Positions 32,201-40,436 of a stretch of DNA of 64,000 nucleotides are shown here, piece after piece. A model generated the notes under the pieces. The model had not been told where the DNA came from and did no database searches. It saw only the letters and a list, made by a program, of their open reading frames with translations. Every line of letters begins with the position of its first letter. Positions within the stretch are counted from its first letter, which is position 1. This DNA comes from Lachnospiraceae bacterium (GTDB lineage Bacteria; Bacillota; Clostridia; Lachnospirales; Lachnospiraceae), in assembly GCA_017615545.1 (NCBI GenBank), contig JAFZZY010000047.1, forward strand, positions 1 to 64,000, in the 5' to 3' direction. A program made the translations under genes and the position numbers.

Positions 32201-33879
32201 ATCGGTTTCTTCGGGTTAATGAACTCGGAGAAGCGATCGATCACCTCGTTGTTGCGGATCTTAACCGCGCCGATCTCGATGATATCATTGTAGATCGCAG
32301 AGAAACCGGTCGTCTCGATATCGAAAACGATAAAGGTGGTATCCTTCAGAGGCTGACCCTGGCTGTCATTGACCGTATGCTTGAAGTCGTCGACCAAATA
32401 GGCTTCCACGCCGTAGATGACCTTGAAATCGGAGCCTTTTTCGAGGGCGTGCATGGCATCGGGAAATGCGTGCACGACGCCGTGATCGGTGATCGCGAGC
32501 GCAGAATGCCCCCATTTGACGGCCTGTTTTACCAGTGCGCCAGCGTCGGAAACTCCGTCCATCTCACTCATCTTTGTGTGGCAGTGTAGCTCGATACGCT
32601 TCTCGGGCGCGTCGTCCACACGCTTCGACCGCTTATCGGTCGACTTTTTGATCGCACGCACCGAGGCGATCTCGTAGTCACGATCATAATTATCATATTG
32701 ACAGATACCCCAAAGTTCGATGAACATCTGATCCTTCAGAAGTCCTTTGAACTCAGGCATATCTTCTGTTGCAATAAACATCTTACAGCGGATGCTGTCC
32801 GTGAAATCGGTGACGCAGAACGTGACGATATGCTTCGTACCGTTGCTAACCTCTCTCGAATCCATCCCGAAGACCTGACCGTAGATGAAGACCTCTCCCA
32901 GATCCGAATACATCGTGTTGATCGGGGTAAATGTCTCCGGTGAGGTGAAGGACTGGCCATAGATCGAGTTTTCGTCGTTGGTGTCGCGAAGGCCCTCTAC
33001 GCCGCGGAAACGGCGCGGTGCCTGGAAGGACTTGCCGTCCTTACCGCCGCTGCGAGCATTCCGACTCCATCTTCCGCCAGAGGACGGTGCCTTTTCGGCA
33101 GGCTTTTCGGGCTTTTTCTCCGGCTTACTCTCCGGCTTCTTTTCGGCTTTCTTCTCCGGCACTTTCGCGGAGGCTTCGGAAGTCTTCAGCTCCTCGGAAG
33201 CAGCATTGATCACGAGATCCACAGCCGGCTGCGCATTTGCAGGCACACCCTCTGCATCATCCGCCGAAACATAAGGCATGCCATCCTCATCCATCTCGAA
33301 TTCGGGAATGCTATTGAGGATCTCGATAAACTCCTCCGTGCTGCGTCTCGAAGGCATATTGCCCGAGCGCAGTTTGATCTGTTCGTCCATAACGACCCGG
33401 ACCGTCACCTCCATGGCGAAACGCTCCAGGAAGATCTGGTGCAGGGTCTTGATCAGGGTCTCTTTTTTATTCTCGATGATCTCGCTCTTGCAAGTCGTGA
33501 TCGTCAAAATGTATCCGTCCGCATCCCAGTTCGCATTCTTCAGGTGAACGGCGATGCATGGCATCAAAACGAAGCACTCATCCAACAGGCTTTCCTTATA
33601 CACCTCGAGCAGATTCTCCAGATTGTATTGCGCGGAAAGGTTGTAGTGCTCCACAAAATGTACGTCGGTTTTGTCGTCCAGCGCCTGACGTTTGATCTCC
33701 CGCTCACAGTAGCGGATGTCGGGGCGCAAGATCAGGTTGTCGCAATGCATCCGGATGATCAGGACCTGCGGATCTTCCATCTTCAGATCCATCTGGTCGA
33801 TCCACACCTCGGAAAACACATCGCGGCAAGCATCCTTCAAAGAAAGGTCGGTAAATACCTCAAAAAACTTCTTGCTCAA
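29236..33879 (-). CDS. polC: DNA polymerase III PolC
   Basis: The 1547-aa Gram-positive replicative polymerase with built-in proofreading. In order: N-terminal region; a Lys/Glu/Pro-rich linker (about 230-270, runs of EKKPE); an OB fold (EVFIYGQVFGMDSRE, about 328); a PHP domain (IELHCHTKMSEMDGVSDA, about 430) interrupted by the DEDDh exonuclease (FIVFDIETTGFSAIYND, about 517; HRAVDDAAATAEIF); a zinc region (YYCPQCHYSD and CPKCGTKM); the palm (EPDIDLNFSGEYQ); and the fingers (CVGIRRSTGQHPGGI). The start is TTG with GGGGG upstream. It ends a conserved gene block and precedes mgsA. Confidence 0.98.
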   Translation of the reverse strand: MSKKFFEVFTDLSLKDACRDVFSEVWIDQMDLKMEDPQVLIIRMHCDNLILRPDIRYCEREIKRQALDDKTDVHFVEHYNLSAQYNLENLLEVYKESLLDECFVLMPCIAVHLKNANWDADGYILTITTCKSEIIENKKETLIKTLHQIFLERFAMEVTVRVVMDEQIKLRSGNMPSRRSTEEFIEILNSIPEFEMDEDGMPYVSADDAEGVPANAQPAVDLVINAASEELKTSEASAKVPEKKAEKKPESKPEKKPEKPAEKAPSSGGRWSRNARSGGKDGKSFQAPRRFRGVEGLRDTNDENSIYGQSFTSPETFTPINTMYSDLGEVFIYGQVFGMDSREVSNGTKHIVTFCVTDFTDSIRCKMFIATEDMPEFKGLLKDQMFIELWGICQYDNYDRDYEIASVRAIKKSTDKRSKRVDDAPEKRIELHCHTKMSEMDGVSDAGALVKQAVKWGHSALAITDHGVVHAFPDAMHALEKGSDFKVIYGVEAYLVDDFKHTVNDSQGQPLKDTTFIVFDIETTGFSAIYNDIIEIGAVKIRNNEVIDRFSEFINPKKPIPYRIEKLTSINDAMVMDAPTIDVILPRFLEFIGDSVLVAHNAEFDVGFIKQKSKDLGLSFDGTWIDTVGMARALLPHLSRYKLDTVCKELGVVNEHHHRAVDDAAATAEIFQKFCEMLEDKQITNVDELEANCKISEETIRKLPMYHVVLLARSEVGRVNLYRMISFSHLKYFARKPRIPKSMLEQYREGILVGSACASGELFEALIRGESDNELARIASFYDYLEIMPLGNNQFLIDDEDYDNINSEEDLMDLNRKVISIGEQLNKIVVATGDVHFLAPEDEIYRRIILFDKIEKEKPQPPLYFHTTNEMLEEFSYLGEEKAYEVVVTNTHKVSDMIEKISPVRPDKCPPVIENSDTELRESCHAKAEAIYGSPLPDIVRERLDKELNSIISNGYSVMYIIARKLVLKSNEDGYLVGSRGSVGSSLAATMSGITEVNPLSPHYYCPQCHYSDFDSEDVKKYGGGLGCGCDMPDKVCPKCGTKMKKDGFDIPFETFLGFEGNKEPDIDLNFSGEYQSKAHAYTEVIFGEGHTFHAGTIATVADKTAYGYAKHYFDDHGESKRSCELDRIAAGCVGIRRSTGQHPGGIIVLPHGEEIYSFTPVQHPANDMTTSIITTHFDYHSIDHNLLKLDILGHDDPTMIRFLEDVTGLSAQDFPLDSPEVMSLFQNTDALGVKPGALLNCKLGCLGIPEFGTDFAMQMVIDAKPTCFADLIRISGLSHGTDVWLGNAKTLIDEGTATIQTAICTRDDIMIYLISKGLEPNLAFIIMESVRKGKGLKPEWVETMTEHGVPEWYIWSCKKIKYMFPKAHAAAYVMMAWRIAYCKIFYPLAYYAAFFSIRAVGFSYEVMCMGYPKLKATLMEFWSRYTRSKNELSVKEQDMLRDMRIVQEMYERGFDFMPIDIYRAKADRFQIIDGKLMPSFTSIEGMGLKAAESLEAAAKQGPFVSKDDLKDRAKLSKTIIEKMSDLGLLNGIPDSAQFSLFDGFDI

Positions 33880-33916
33880 ACGGACCCCCTTATATACCTA
33901 AAGGATGTTGAATACC

Positions 33917-34972
33917 TTACGCGTTCAGCATCCCATCCAACTCTTCTTTTAATGCGCCGAGCAGTTGCTGCTCCGGCACTTTTCGCAGGATCTCCCCTTT
34001 TCGGAAAATGAGTCCCACGCCGTCTCCGCCGGCGATCCCGAGGTCGGCTTCTTTCGCCTCTCCGGGGCCGTTCACCACGCAACCCATGACTGCGACCTTG
34101 ATGTTCAGCGGATATTCCTCGACCAGGCGTTCCACTTTCTCTGCGAGATCGATCAGGTTGATCCTCGTCCGTCCGCAGGTCGGGCAGGAAACAACTTCGA
34201 TGCCGTCGTTACGCAGTCCCAACGTACGCAGGATGAGCTTCGCGCTCTTGATCTCGTAGACCGGATCTCCGGTCAATGATACGCGGATCGTGTCGCCGAT
34301 GCCCTGGTTCAGGATGAGACCCAGACCGAGGGCGGATTTGATATTGCCCGAGAAGACGGTTCCCGCTTCGGTGATGCCGACATGCAGCGGGTGCAAGGTC
34401 TGCGTCGCGATGAGTTCATGCGCACGCACACACATCATGACGTTCGATGACTTGATGCTGATGACCAGGTTATCGTAGCCCATGTCTTCGATGCGGTGCA
34501 CCTTATCGAGGGCGCTCTCCACGAGGCCTTCGGCCGTCACTCCGCCGTTTTTCTCCAGGATCTCCTTCTCAAGAGAACCGGAATTCACGCCGACGCGGAT
34601 CGGGATATTTCTATCGCGCGCCGCGCGGACCACTTCCGCCAATTTATCATTGCCCCCGATGTTTCCGGGGTTAATGCGGATCTTATCCGCTCCGTTTTCG
34701 ATCGCGCGGATCGCCAGTCGATAGTCAAAATGGATATCGGCTACCAAAGGGATATGGATCTGCGGTTTTATCTTTGAGATGGCGTCGGCGCCCTCTTCGG
34801 TCGCCGCGGTGCAGCGGATGATCTCACACCCAGCCTGCTCGAGTTCTAAGATCTGGCGGACGGTCGCTTCCACGTCCTCGGTGCGTGTATTCGTCATCGA
34901 CTGAATGCGGATCGGATTTCCGCCTCCGATCACCACATTACCGATGGAAACGGTCTTGGTTTGTTCTCTCAT
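33917..34972 (-). CDS. ispG: 4-hydroxy-3-methylbut-2-enyl diphosphate synthase (flavodoxin)
   Basis: A 351-aa 4Fe-4S enzyme, seventh step of the non-mevalonate pathway, converting MEcPP to HMBPP. N-terminal TIM barrel with GGGNPIRIQSMTNTRTEDV and DKIRINPGNIGGNDKL; C-terminal cluster domain with the three Cys ligands in VSCPTCGRTRINL and MGCVVNGPGEAKEAD. Length is normal for Firmicutes. The frame opens with a TTG overlapping the rseP stop, but the ATG at 34972 has AAGGTG and matches the family start. Part of the ispG-rseP-dxr-cdsA-uppS block. Confidence 0.97.
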   Translation of the reverse strand: MREQTKTVSIGNVVIGGGNPIRIQSMTNTRTEDVEATVRQILELEQAGCEIIRCTAATEEGADAISKIKPQIHIPLVADIHFDYRLAIRAIENGADKIRINPGNIGGNDKLAEVVRAARDRNIPIRVGVNSGSLEKEILEKNGGVTAEGLVESALDKVHRIEDMGYDNLVISIKSSNVMMCVRAHELIATQTLHPLHVGITEAGTVFSGNIKSALGLGLILNQGIGDTIRVSLTGDPVYEIKSAKLILRTLGLRNDGIEVVSCPTCGRTRINLIDLAEKVERLVEEYPLNIKVAVMGCVVNGPGEAKEADLGIAGGDGVGLIFRKGEILRKVPEQQLLGALKEELDGMLNA

Positions 34973-34986
34973 AACAACACCTTGTA

Positions 34987-36144
34987 TCAAAATAACTTAC
35001 GTATATCGTTGAAAAGTACAAAAATCATTAAAGCCAGCAGGAACAGGAAGCCTGCGATGGTAACGTAGGCTTCCTTTTCTTTGGAGACGGGTTTGCGGCG
35101 AATGACTTCGATGAAGCAGAACAGCAAACGTCCGCCGTCCAGTGCCGGGATGGGCAGGAGGTTCATCACGCCCAGGTTGACGCTGAGCAGGATGGTCAGG
35201 TTCAGAAGATTGAGCAGGACCATGCCGGCGCCATCTTCTTTCGTCTCTTTTACCGTCTCTCCTACGACACTTGTGATGCCGACCGGGCCCGAGAGGTCAT
35301 TGACCGAGGCCTTACCGGTGAACAGCATGCCGAGGCTCTTAAAGGTCACCCTTATCCAGTAAACGACTTCATGTCCGCTCAGACGCAGGATGCGTAGCGC
35401 ACCGACATCTTCGCGTCCCATGTACTGGAAACCGATCAACATGCGACGTGTGGCAGGCTCGTCTTCATCTTCCGAAGTAGCACTGTTTTGATGCAGCTGC
35501 TGCTTCTCTTCCTCCGCCATCTCCTGGGTCTGTTCCATCGGCACGAGCTCGACGGTATATTTCTCGCCGTCACGCTCGAACACGACCGTGATCGGACCTT
35601 CTTTGTAAGTGAACTGCATGTACAGCGAAAGGTCTCGCTGGGTCAGGATGCGGTGTCCATTGACCGAATAGATCACGTCACCGGCCTGGAGTCCGGCTGC
35701 CTCTGCGGGGTAGCCCTCGATGGTCTTTCCGACCCTCGGCGTATCCACTCCGGCAAATGTAAACAGGATGACCGCAAATACGAAGGCCAGCAGGAAGTTG
35801 AACAGCGGGCCGGCGAACAGGATCGCCATACGTGCCCAGACCGATTTCTCGGTGAAGAGCTTGCCTTCCATCTCCTGGATCATCTTCGCGTACTCTTCGT
35901 CCTCCATGTCCATCAGGCCCATGTCGCCGCCGAGCATCTGGCACGCGCCGCCGAACGGGATCCATTTGATCGAGTATTTGGTACCCTTGATGGTCTTCGA
36001 CCAGATGTTCGGGCCGAAACCGAGGGAAAACTCGACCACGTGAACGCCGTTACGTTTCGCTATGATGAAATGCCCGAATTCATGCACGAACACCAAAATG
36101 CCGAGGATGAGTATCGTGGCTATGATACCTACAACTGTATCCAT
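34987..36144 (-). CDS. rseP: RseP-type site-2 intramembrane protease
   Basis: A 385-aa zinc metalloprotease of family M50 that cuts anti-sigma factors or signal peptides within the membrane. First helix with the zinc-binding HEFGH (about residues 21-25), FSLGFGPNIWSKTIKGTKY, a single PDZ domain (GLQAGDVIYSVNGHRIL, about 150-165), and the second metal ligand site LLPIPALDGGRLLF. A charged insert (EEEKQQLHQNSATSEDEDE) sits between the PDZ domain and the last helices. AAGGAG precedes the ATG. Start and neighbours match the conserved block. Confidence 0.96.
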   Translation of the reverse strand: MDTVVGIIATILILGILVFVHEFGHFIIAKRNGVHVVEFSLGFGPNIWSKTIKGTKYSIKWIPFGGACQMLGGDMGLMDMEDEEYAKMIQEMEGKLFTEKSVWARMAILFAGPLFNFLLAFVFAVILFTFAGVDTPRVGKTIEGYPAEAAGLQAGDVIYSVNGHRILTQRDLSLYMQFTYKEGPITVVFERDGEKYTVELVPMEQTQEMAEEEKQQLHQNSATSEDEDEPATRRMLIGFQYMGREDVGALRILRLSGHEVVYWIRVTFKSLGMLFTGKASVNDLSGPVGITSVVGETVKETKEDGAGMVLLNLLNLTILLSVNLGVMNLLPIPALDGGRLLFCFIEVIRRKPVSKEKEAYVTIAGFLFLLALMIFVLFNDIRKLF

Positions 36145-36165
36145 AAATCTCCTTATCGATCGCGG

Positions 36166-37317
36166 TTAATGAAGTTCGCACAGGCGGCGCGTTTCCTGTT
36201 CGGTCTCGAAGATGTCATCCAGGGATGCATCCGCGATGTAAGGAACCGTGTCGACCGCGCGGGCGATCGTCTCGTAAATGTCTGTGTAACGGATCTTGCC
36301 TGCGAGGAAGTCCGCGACCGCGACTTCATTGGCCGCGTTGAAAACGGTGGGCGCATTGCCCCCCTTGCGTCCGATCTCGTACGCCAGTTTAAGCGCAGGG
36401 AAGCGTTCAAACGAAGGCGCCTCGAACGTGATCTGCTTCAGTTTCGTGAAATCCAGGAACTCGCCGTTCAGCGGTCGGCGGTTCGGGTATGCGAGGGCGT
36501 ACAGGATGGGCAGACGCATGTCCGGCGTACCCAGCTGCGCGATCACCGCGCCGTCGTTGAATTCCACCATGGAGTGGATGATGCTCTGCGGCTGGACCAC
36601 GACTTCGATCTGATCGTAGGTCGCGTCAAACAGCCAGTGCGCCTCCATGACTTCGAGTCCTTTGTTGACCATGGTCGACGAATCGATCGTGATCTTCGCG
36701 CCCATGGACCAGTTCGGGTGCGCGAGCGCGTCGGCGACCGTGATGTGTTGCATCTGCTCCGCCGTGTAGGTGCGGAACGGACCGCCGGAGGCCGTCAGCA
36801 GGATGCGGCGCATCTGATCGCGGGCAGGCTCCTTGCGGAGGCACTGGAAGATCGCGCTGTGCTCACTGTCGACGGGTAAAATGGAAATGCCCTCCTTCTG
36901 CGCCAGAGGCATGATGATGTGCCCGGCCGTCACGAGGGTCTCTTTATTTGCGAGGGCAATGTCTTTATGCGCGCGGATCGCGGCTACTGTCGGGCGGATG
37001 CCCATCATGCCGACAAACGCGGTCACGACCACGTCGGTGTGCGGAAGCACGGCGATCTCAACGAGGCCATCCATTCCGGCAACGACCTTGCAGTCGGAAA
37101 TGCCCGAAATTTGCGTTTTAAAGGCTTTAGCGGCGTTTTCATCGTAGATGCCTACAATCTCAGGCTGAAACCGCAAAACCTGCTCTTTAAGCAGATCCAG
37201 GCGATTTCCGGCCGCCGCGAGCGCCGTAACCTTCATATCGGATGCATTGTCCGCGATCACGGACAGTGTCTGGGTGCCGATGGACCCGGTGGATCCCAAA
37301 ACGGCGATTCTCTTCAT
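36166..37317 (-). CDS. dxr: 1-deoxy-D-xylulose 5-phosphate reductoisomerase
   Basis: A 383-aa NADPH- and metal-dependent enzyme, first committed step of the non-mevalonate pathway (DXP to MEP). Rossmann start IAVLGSTGSIGTQTL, ALANKETLVTAG, metal ligands in LPVDSEHSAIFQCL, LTASGGPFRT, the substrate loop AHPNWSMGAKITIDSSTMVNKGLE, and the C-terminal NAANEVAVADFL. The frame can start at an upstream GTG, but the ATG at 37317 has AAGGTG at good spacing. Lies 21 bp before rseP. Confidence 0.97.
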   Translation of the reverse strand: MKRIAVLGSTGSIGTQTLSVIADNASDMKVTALAAAGNRLDLLKEQVLRFQPEIVGIYDENAAKAFKTQISGISDCKVVAGMDGLVEIAVLPHTDVVVTAFVGMMGIRPTVAAIRAHKDIALANKETLVTAGHIIMPLAQKEGISILPVDSEHSAIFQCLRKEPARDQMRRILLTASGGPFRTYTAEQMQHITVADALAHPNWSMGAKITIDSSTMVNKGLEVMEAHWLFDATYDQIEVVVQPQSIIHSMVEFNDGAVIAQLGTPDMRLPILYALAYPNRRPLNGEFLDFTKLKQITFEAPSFERFPALKLAYEIGRKGGNAPTVFNAANEVAVADFLAGKIRYTDIYETIARAVDTVPYIADASLDDIFETEQETRRLCELH

Positions 37318-37343
37318 ATCGTTCACCTTCAGGAATTAGTAAT

Positions 37344-38171
37344 TCAGTTCGCCAGATAACGGAACAGTTCAGCCACATAGAATGCGACCGGCGCGGCAAA
37401 AATGATGGAGTCGAAACGATCCAGCACACCGCCGTGTCCGGGGATCAGTTTTCCGTAGTCCTTGATGTCGTGGTTACGCTTGATGGCCGATGCCGCCAGG
37501 TCGCCGATCACGGAGATCGCTCCGACGACTACACAGAGGATGGCGCACATAAGCGCGGGGTTCGCGCCGAGCACCTTCATCTTATCGGCGAAGATAATAC
37601 CGTAGATCAGGCCCAGGATGCCTGCTCCAACCAGACCGCCGACGAAACCTTCGACGGATTTCTTCGGGCTGAGCACGGGAGCCATCTTATGTGTCTTCAG
37701 GAACTTCTTACACAGCATGCCTGTGCAGTACGCGCAGGTGTCGCTGCCCCAGGATGCGATGACGATCAGCCAGACCAGGAATTTGCCGTCCGGCGCCATG
37801 CGCAGCTGGTAAATGTAAGAAAGCAGCAAAGCGACATATATGAACGCGGTAAAGGATGCGAAGGTGGCCTCGCTGTTGTACTTCGGGTACGTAAGCACGT
37901 AGACCGACATCAGCAACAGAAAGAAGCCGACGGTCATCAGGACCAGCAGATCCATGCGCTCCAGATACAACAGGACATACAGTCCGATCGTCGCCGCATA
38001 GGCGATAAAGCCCGGCAACTGCTTCTCCAGCTTGAACACGCGAAGAAACTCGAATACGCCGATCAGTGACAAAGCTCCTACCGTCAACAAAAGCACTTCA
38101 TTTCCGGTGATGATGGTCACCAGCATCAATATAACAAGAACGATACCGCTCAGTAATCTTTGGATAAACAA
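37344..38171 (-). CDS. cdsA: Phosphatidate cytidylyltransferase
   Basis: A 275-aa polytopic membrane enzyme that makes CDP-diacylglycerol from phosphatidate and CTP, the branch point of phospholipid synthesis. About seven to eight helices; the C-terminal family signature is LSPKKSVEGFVGGLVGAG followed by GDLAASAIKRNHDIKDYG and LIPGHGGVLDRFDSI. The start is TTG with GGGAGG at good spacing. It lies between uppS and dxr in the conserved block. Confidence 0.96.
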   Translation of the reverse strand: MFIQRLLSGIVLVILMLVTIITGNEVLLLTVGALSLIGVFEFLRVFKLEKQLPGFIAYAATIGLYVLLYLERMDLLVLMTVGFFLLLMSVYVLTYPKYNSEATFASFTAFIYVALLLSYIYQLRMAPDGKFLVWLIVIASWGSDTCAYCTGMLCKKFLKTHKMAPVLSPKKSVEGFVGGLVGAGILGLIYGIIFADKMKVLGANPALMCAILCVVVGAISVIGDLAASAIKRNHDIKDYGKLIPGHGGVLDRFDSIIFAAPVAFYVAELFRYLAN

Positions 38172-38198
38172 CTTGATTTCCTCCCGGGTGCGGAGTGA

Positions 38199-38945
38199 TT
38201 ATTTCTTAGACAGGCCGCCGAACCTGCGGTCGCGGCTGCTGTAATAGCGAACGGCCTCGATCAGGTCGTCCTTCGAGAAATCCGGCCACAGTACGTCGGT
38301 GAAATACAACTCGGCGTATGCGGACTGCCAGATCAGATAGTTGGAAAGGCGCTGCTCTCCGCTCGTGCGGATCACCAGATCGGGATCCGGGATCAGCTTC
38401 GTGTCGAGATGCTTCGAGATCACCTCTTCGGTCACTTCACCGGCCAGGCTTCCGTCCTTTGCCTCCGCGATCATTTTATTCACCGCGCGCGTGATCTCAT
38501 CGCGCCCACCGTAATTGATCGCTATGGTAAATGTGATCTTCGAGTTCTGCTTCGTCTTCTCCTCGAGTTCGTTGATTCCGTCAATGATGTCCTGCGGGAA
38601 GCGCGAACGCTCACCGATCATCAACACGCGCGCATCGTTTTCGAGCGCGGTCTTCAAGAGGCGCTTCATGTATTTGCGGAACAGGTTCATGAGACCTGTG
38701 ACCTCTTCCTCCGGCCGCTTCCAGTTCTCCGTGGAGAAACCGTAGACCGTCAGATATTTGATGCCGAGGTCGGCCGCATGGAATACCGTCTTTTCGACTG
38801 TGGCAAATCCCTGCGCATGGCCCAGATTTCGCGGCAGTCCGCGTTTTTTCGCCCAGCGTCCGTTGCCATCGAGGATGATGGCCACATGCTGCGGGATATT
38901 CAGGCCTTCGAGCGAGCCATCCGTCTTTTTCTTTCTCTTAAACAT
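38199..38945 (-). CDS. uppS: Undecaprenyl diphosphate synthase
   Basis: A 248-aa cis-prenyltransferase making the C55 carrier lipid from FPP and IPP. Motifs: HVAIILDGNGRWAKKRGLPR (catalytic Asp in DGNGRW, about residue 27), LTVYGFSTENWKRPEEEV, INYGGRDEI, and DLVIRTSGEQRLSNYLIWQ with the IPP-binding Arg residues. An AAAAAGGTG site precedes the ATG. A perfect 14-bp hairpin lies between it and frr. Its product is the substrate recycled by the PopT-like protein at 16989. Confidence 0.97.
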   Translation of the reverse strand: MFKRKKKTDGSLEGLNIPQHVAIILDGNGRWAKKRGLPRNLGHAQGFATVEKTVFHAADLGIKYLTVYGFSTENWKRPEEEVTGLMNLFRKYMKRLLKTALENDARVLMIGERSRFPQDIIDGINELEEKTKQNSKITFTIAINYGGRDEITRAVNKMIAEAKDGSLAGEVTEEVISKHLDTKLIPDPDLVIRTSGEQRLSNYLIWQSAYAELYFTDVLWPDFSKDDLIEAVRYYSSRDRRFGGLSKK

Positions 38946-38966
38946 ATGATTACACCTTTTTCACAA

Positions 38967-38997
38967 CAAGGAAGGTTTGCTCCGCAAACCTTCCTTG
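38967..38997 (-). terminator. Hairpin between frr and uppS
   Basis: CAAGGAAGGTTTGC (38967-38980) pairs perfectly with GCAAACCTTCCTTG (38984-38997) around TCC. No real T tract follows on the minus strand (TTGTGAAAAAGG), so it is more likely a processing or partial-attenuation signal than a full terminator. Confidence 0.55.
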
Positions 38998-39020
38998 CTC
39001 TTTGCTTTTGCATAAAACGA

Positions 39021-39581
39021 TCAGACTGTCATGATCTCTTTCGTCTTAGCTTCTGCCATCTTATCGATCTTCTCGATGTATTTATCGGTCAGCTTCTGAA
39101 CGCCCTCTTCGGAGTCCTTCAGCTCATCTTCCGTGATCTCGGATGCCTTCTGCATCTTCTTGAATGCTTCGTTTGCATCGCGGCGGATGTTGCGGATCGC
39201 AACTTTTGCGTTCTCCGCTTTCTTCTTAACGTCCTTCGCCAGCTCCTTACGACGCTCCTCGGTCAGTTCCGGGAACACCAGGCGGATCACACGTCCGTCG
39301 TTGCTCGGGGTGATGCCAATATCGGAGATCATGATCTGCTTCTCGATATCTTTGATCAGGCTCTTCTCCCAAGGCTGGATCTGGATGACACGCGGCTCCG
39401 GCACGGAAACGTTTGCCACCTGCTGGATGGTGCTGGAAACACCATAGTAATCCACACGCAGACGGTTCAGGATCGCCGGGTTTGCACGTCCGGCGCGAAT
39501 GCCCTGATACTCTTCATCGAGAGCGTCACAGGATTTATCCATCTTCTCTTCGTATTCAAATAACTCTTCACTTAAATCCAT
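39021..39581 (-). CDS. frr: Ribosome recycling factor
   Basis: A 186-aa protein that splits post-termination ribosomes with EF-G. Typical signatures: GIRAGRANPAILNRLRVDYYG, QPWEKSLIKDIEKQI, GRVIRLVFPELTEERRKEL and IRNIRRDANE. Length is exactly typical (185 aa). GGAGGATT precedes the ATG. It lies 49 bp after pyrH, the near-universal pyrH-frr pair. Confidence 0.98.
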   Translation of the reverse strand: MDLSEELFEYEEKMDKSCDALDEEYQGIRAGRANPAILNRLRVDYYGVSSTIQQVANVSVPEPRVIQIQPWEKSLIKDIEKQIMISDIGITPSNDGRVIRLVFPELTEERRKELAKDVKKKAENAKVAIRNIRRDANEAFKKMQKASEITEDELKDSEEGVQKLTDKYIEKIDKMAEAKTKEIMTV

Positions 39582-39630
39582 ACTGCAAATCCTCCATTCC
39601 TTTTAAGTGACAGGTCAGCGGCGCCGACCT

Positions 39631-40332
39631 TTATACCGTAACGGTCGTACCGTTTATTCTTCCTAACATCGCGTTTGCAATGCCGTTTTCTTCCTTCAGC
39701 GAAAAGATCGCGAGCGGGATCTTGTTTTCCAGGCACATGATGGATGCCGTCAGGTCGATCACGCCGAGTTTCTTTTCTACGACTTCGGCCAATGTAAGCG
39801 TTTCGTACTTCTTCGCGTTCGGGTTGATCATCGGATCCGAGTCATACACGCCGTCAATGTTTTTGGCGAGCAGGATGCAATCCGCTTCCATCTCGATCGC
39901 ACGAAGCGCGATACCGGTATCGGTCGAGAAATACGGGTGGCCCGTGCCGCCTGCGAAGAAGCAAACCTCTCCGGCTTCAAATGCAGCATTGGCCGCGTCC
40001 TTTGAGAAAAGAGTGGTCATCGTGCCGCAGGCAAACGGTGTGAAGATGCGGGTCTTCAGTCCGACGCCGCGGAAGATCTCGGAAACGTAGATCGCGTTCA
40101 TGATCGTTGCAAGCATACCGATCTGATCGGATTTCGTACGTTCGATCTCGTTGCCGGTCCGGCCGCGCCAGAAATTACCGCCGCCGATGACTACACCCAG
40201 ACGGATGTCGCCCTCCTCGTCAAATGCTGAGCGCACCTGCAGTGCGACGTTGCGGCAAATGTCCTCGTCAAACCCCATTTTTTTATCACCTGCGAGCGCC
40301 TCTCCGCTCAGTTTCAAAAAGATGCGTTTCAT
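39631..40332 (-). CDS. pyrH: UMP kinase
   Basis: A 233-aa amino-acid-kinase-fold enzyme phosphorylating UMP to UDP. Motifs: KLSGEALAGDKKMGFDED (residues 7-24), VVIGGGNFWRGR, DQIGMLATIMNAI, GGTGHPYFSTDTGIALRA and the substrate-lid region VYDSDPMINPNAKKYE. GAGGAG precedes the ATG. It is the first gene of the conserved block and has its own promoter inside the end of the ABC ATPase gene. Confidence 0.98.
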   Translation of the reverse strand: MKRIFLKLSGEALAGDKKMGFDEDICRNVALQVRSAFDEEGDIRLGVVIGGGNFWRGRTGNEIERTKSDQIGMLATIMNAIYVSEIFRGVGLKTRIFTPFACGTMTTLFSKDAANAAFEAGEVCFFAGGTGHPYFSTDTGIALRAIEMEADCILLAKNIDGVYDSDPMINPNAKKYETLTLAEVVEKKLGVIDLTASIMCLENKIPLAIFSLKEENGIANAMLGRINGTTVTV

Positions 40333-40407
40333 TGGATCTCCTCTTTCTTTTCAATGCGCGGGGCACCTGTTTTTCCACGCTTTCGGAGTTGTCATGCTCC
40401 ACCTTAT

Positions 40408-40436
40408 ATTTTAACATACCGGTGCATCTTTGTCTA
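40408..40436 (-). promoter_or_regulatory. pyrH-frr-uppS block promoter
   Basis: On the minus strand TAGACA (40431-40436), 17 bp and TAAAAT (40408-40413) with TGT just before the -10 box (extended). It overlaps the last codons of the preceding ABC ATPase gene, and no terminator separates the two transcripts. Confidence 0.7.

Noticed and set aside
38967..38997. Full terminator separating frr from uppS
   Set aside because: Perfect stem but no T tract on the minus strand; kept only as an intergenic hairpin.
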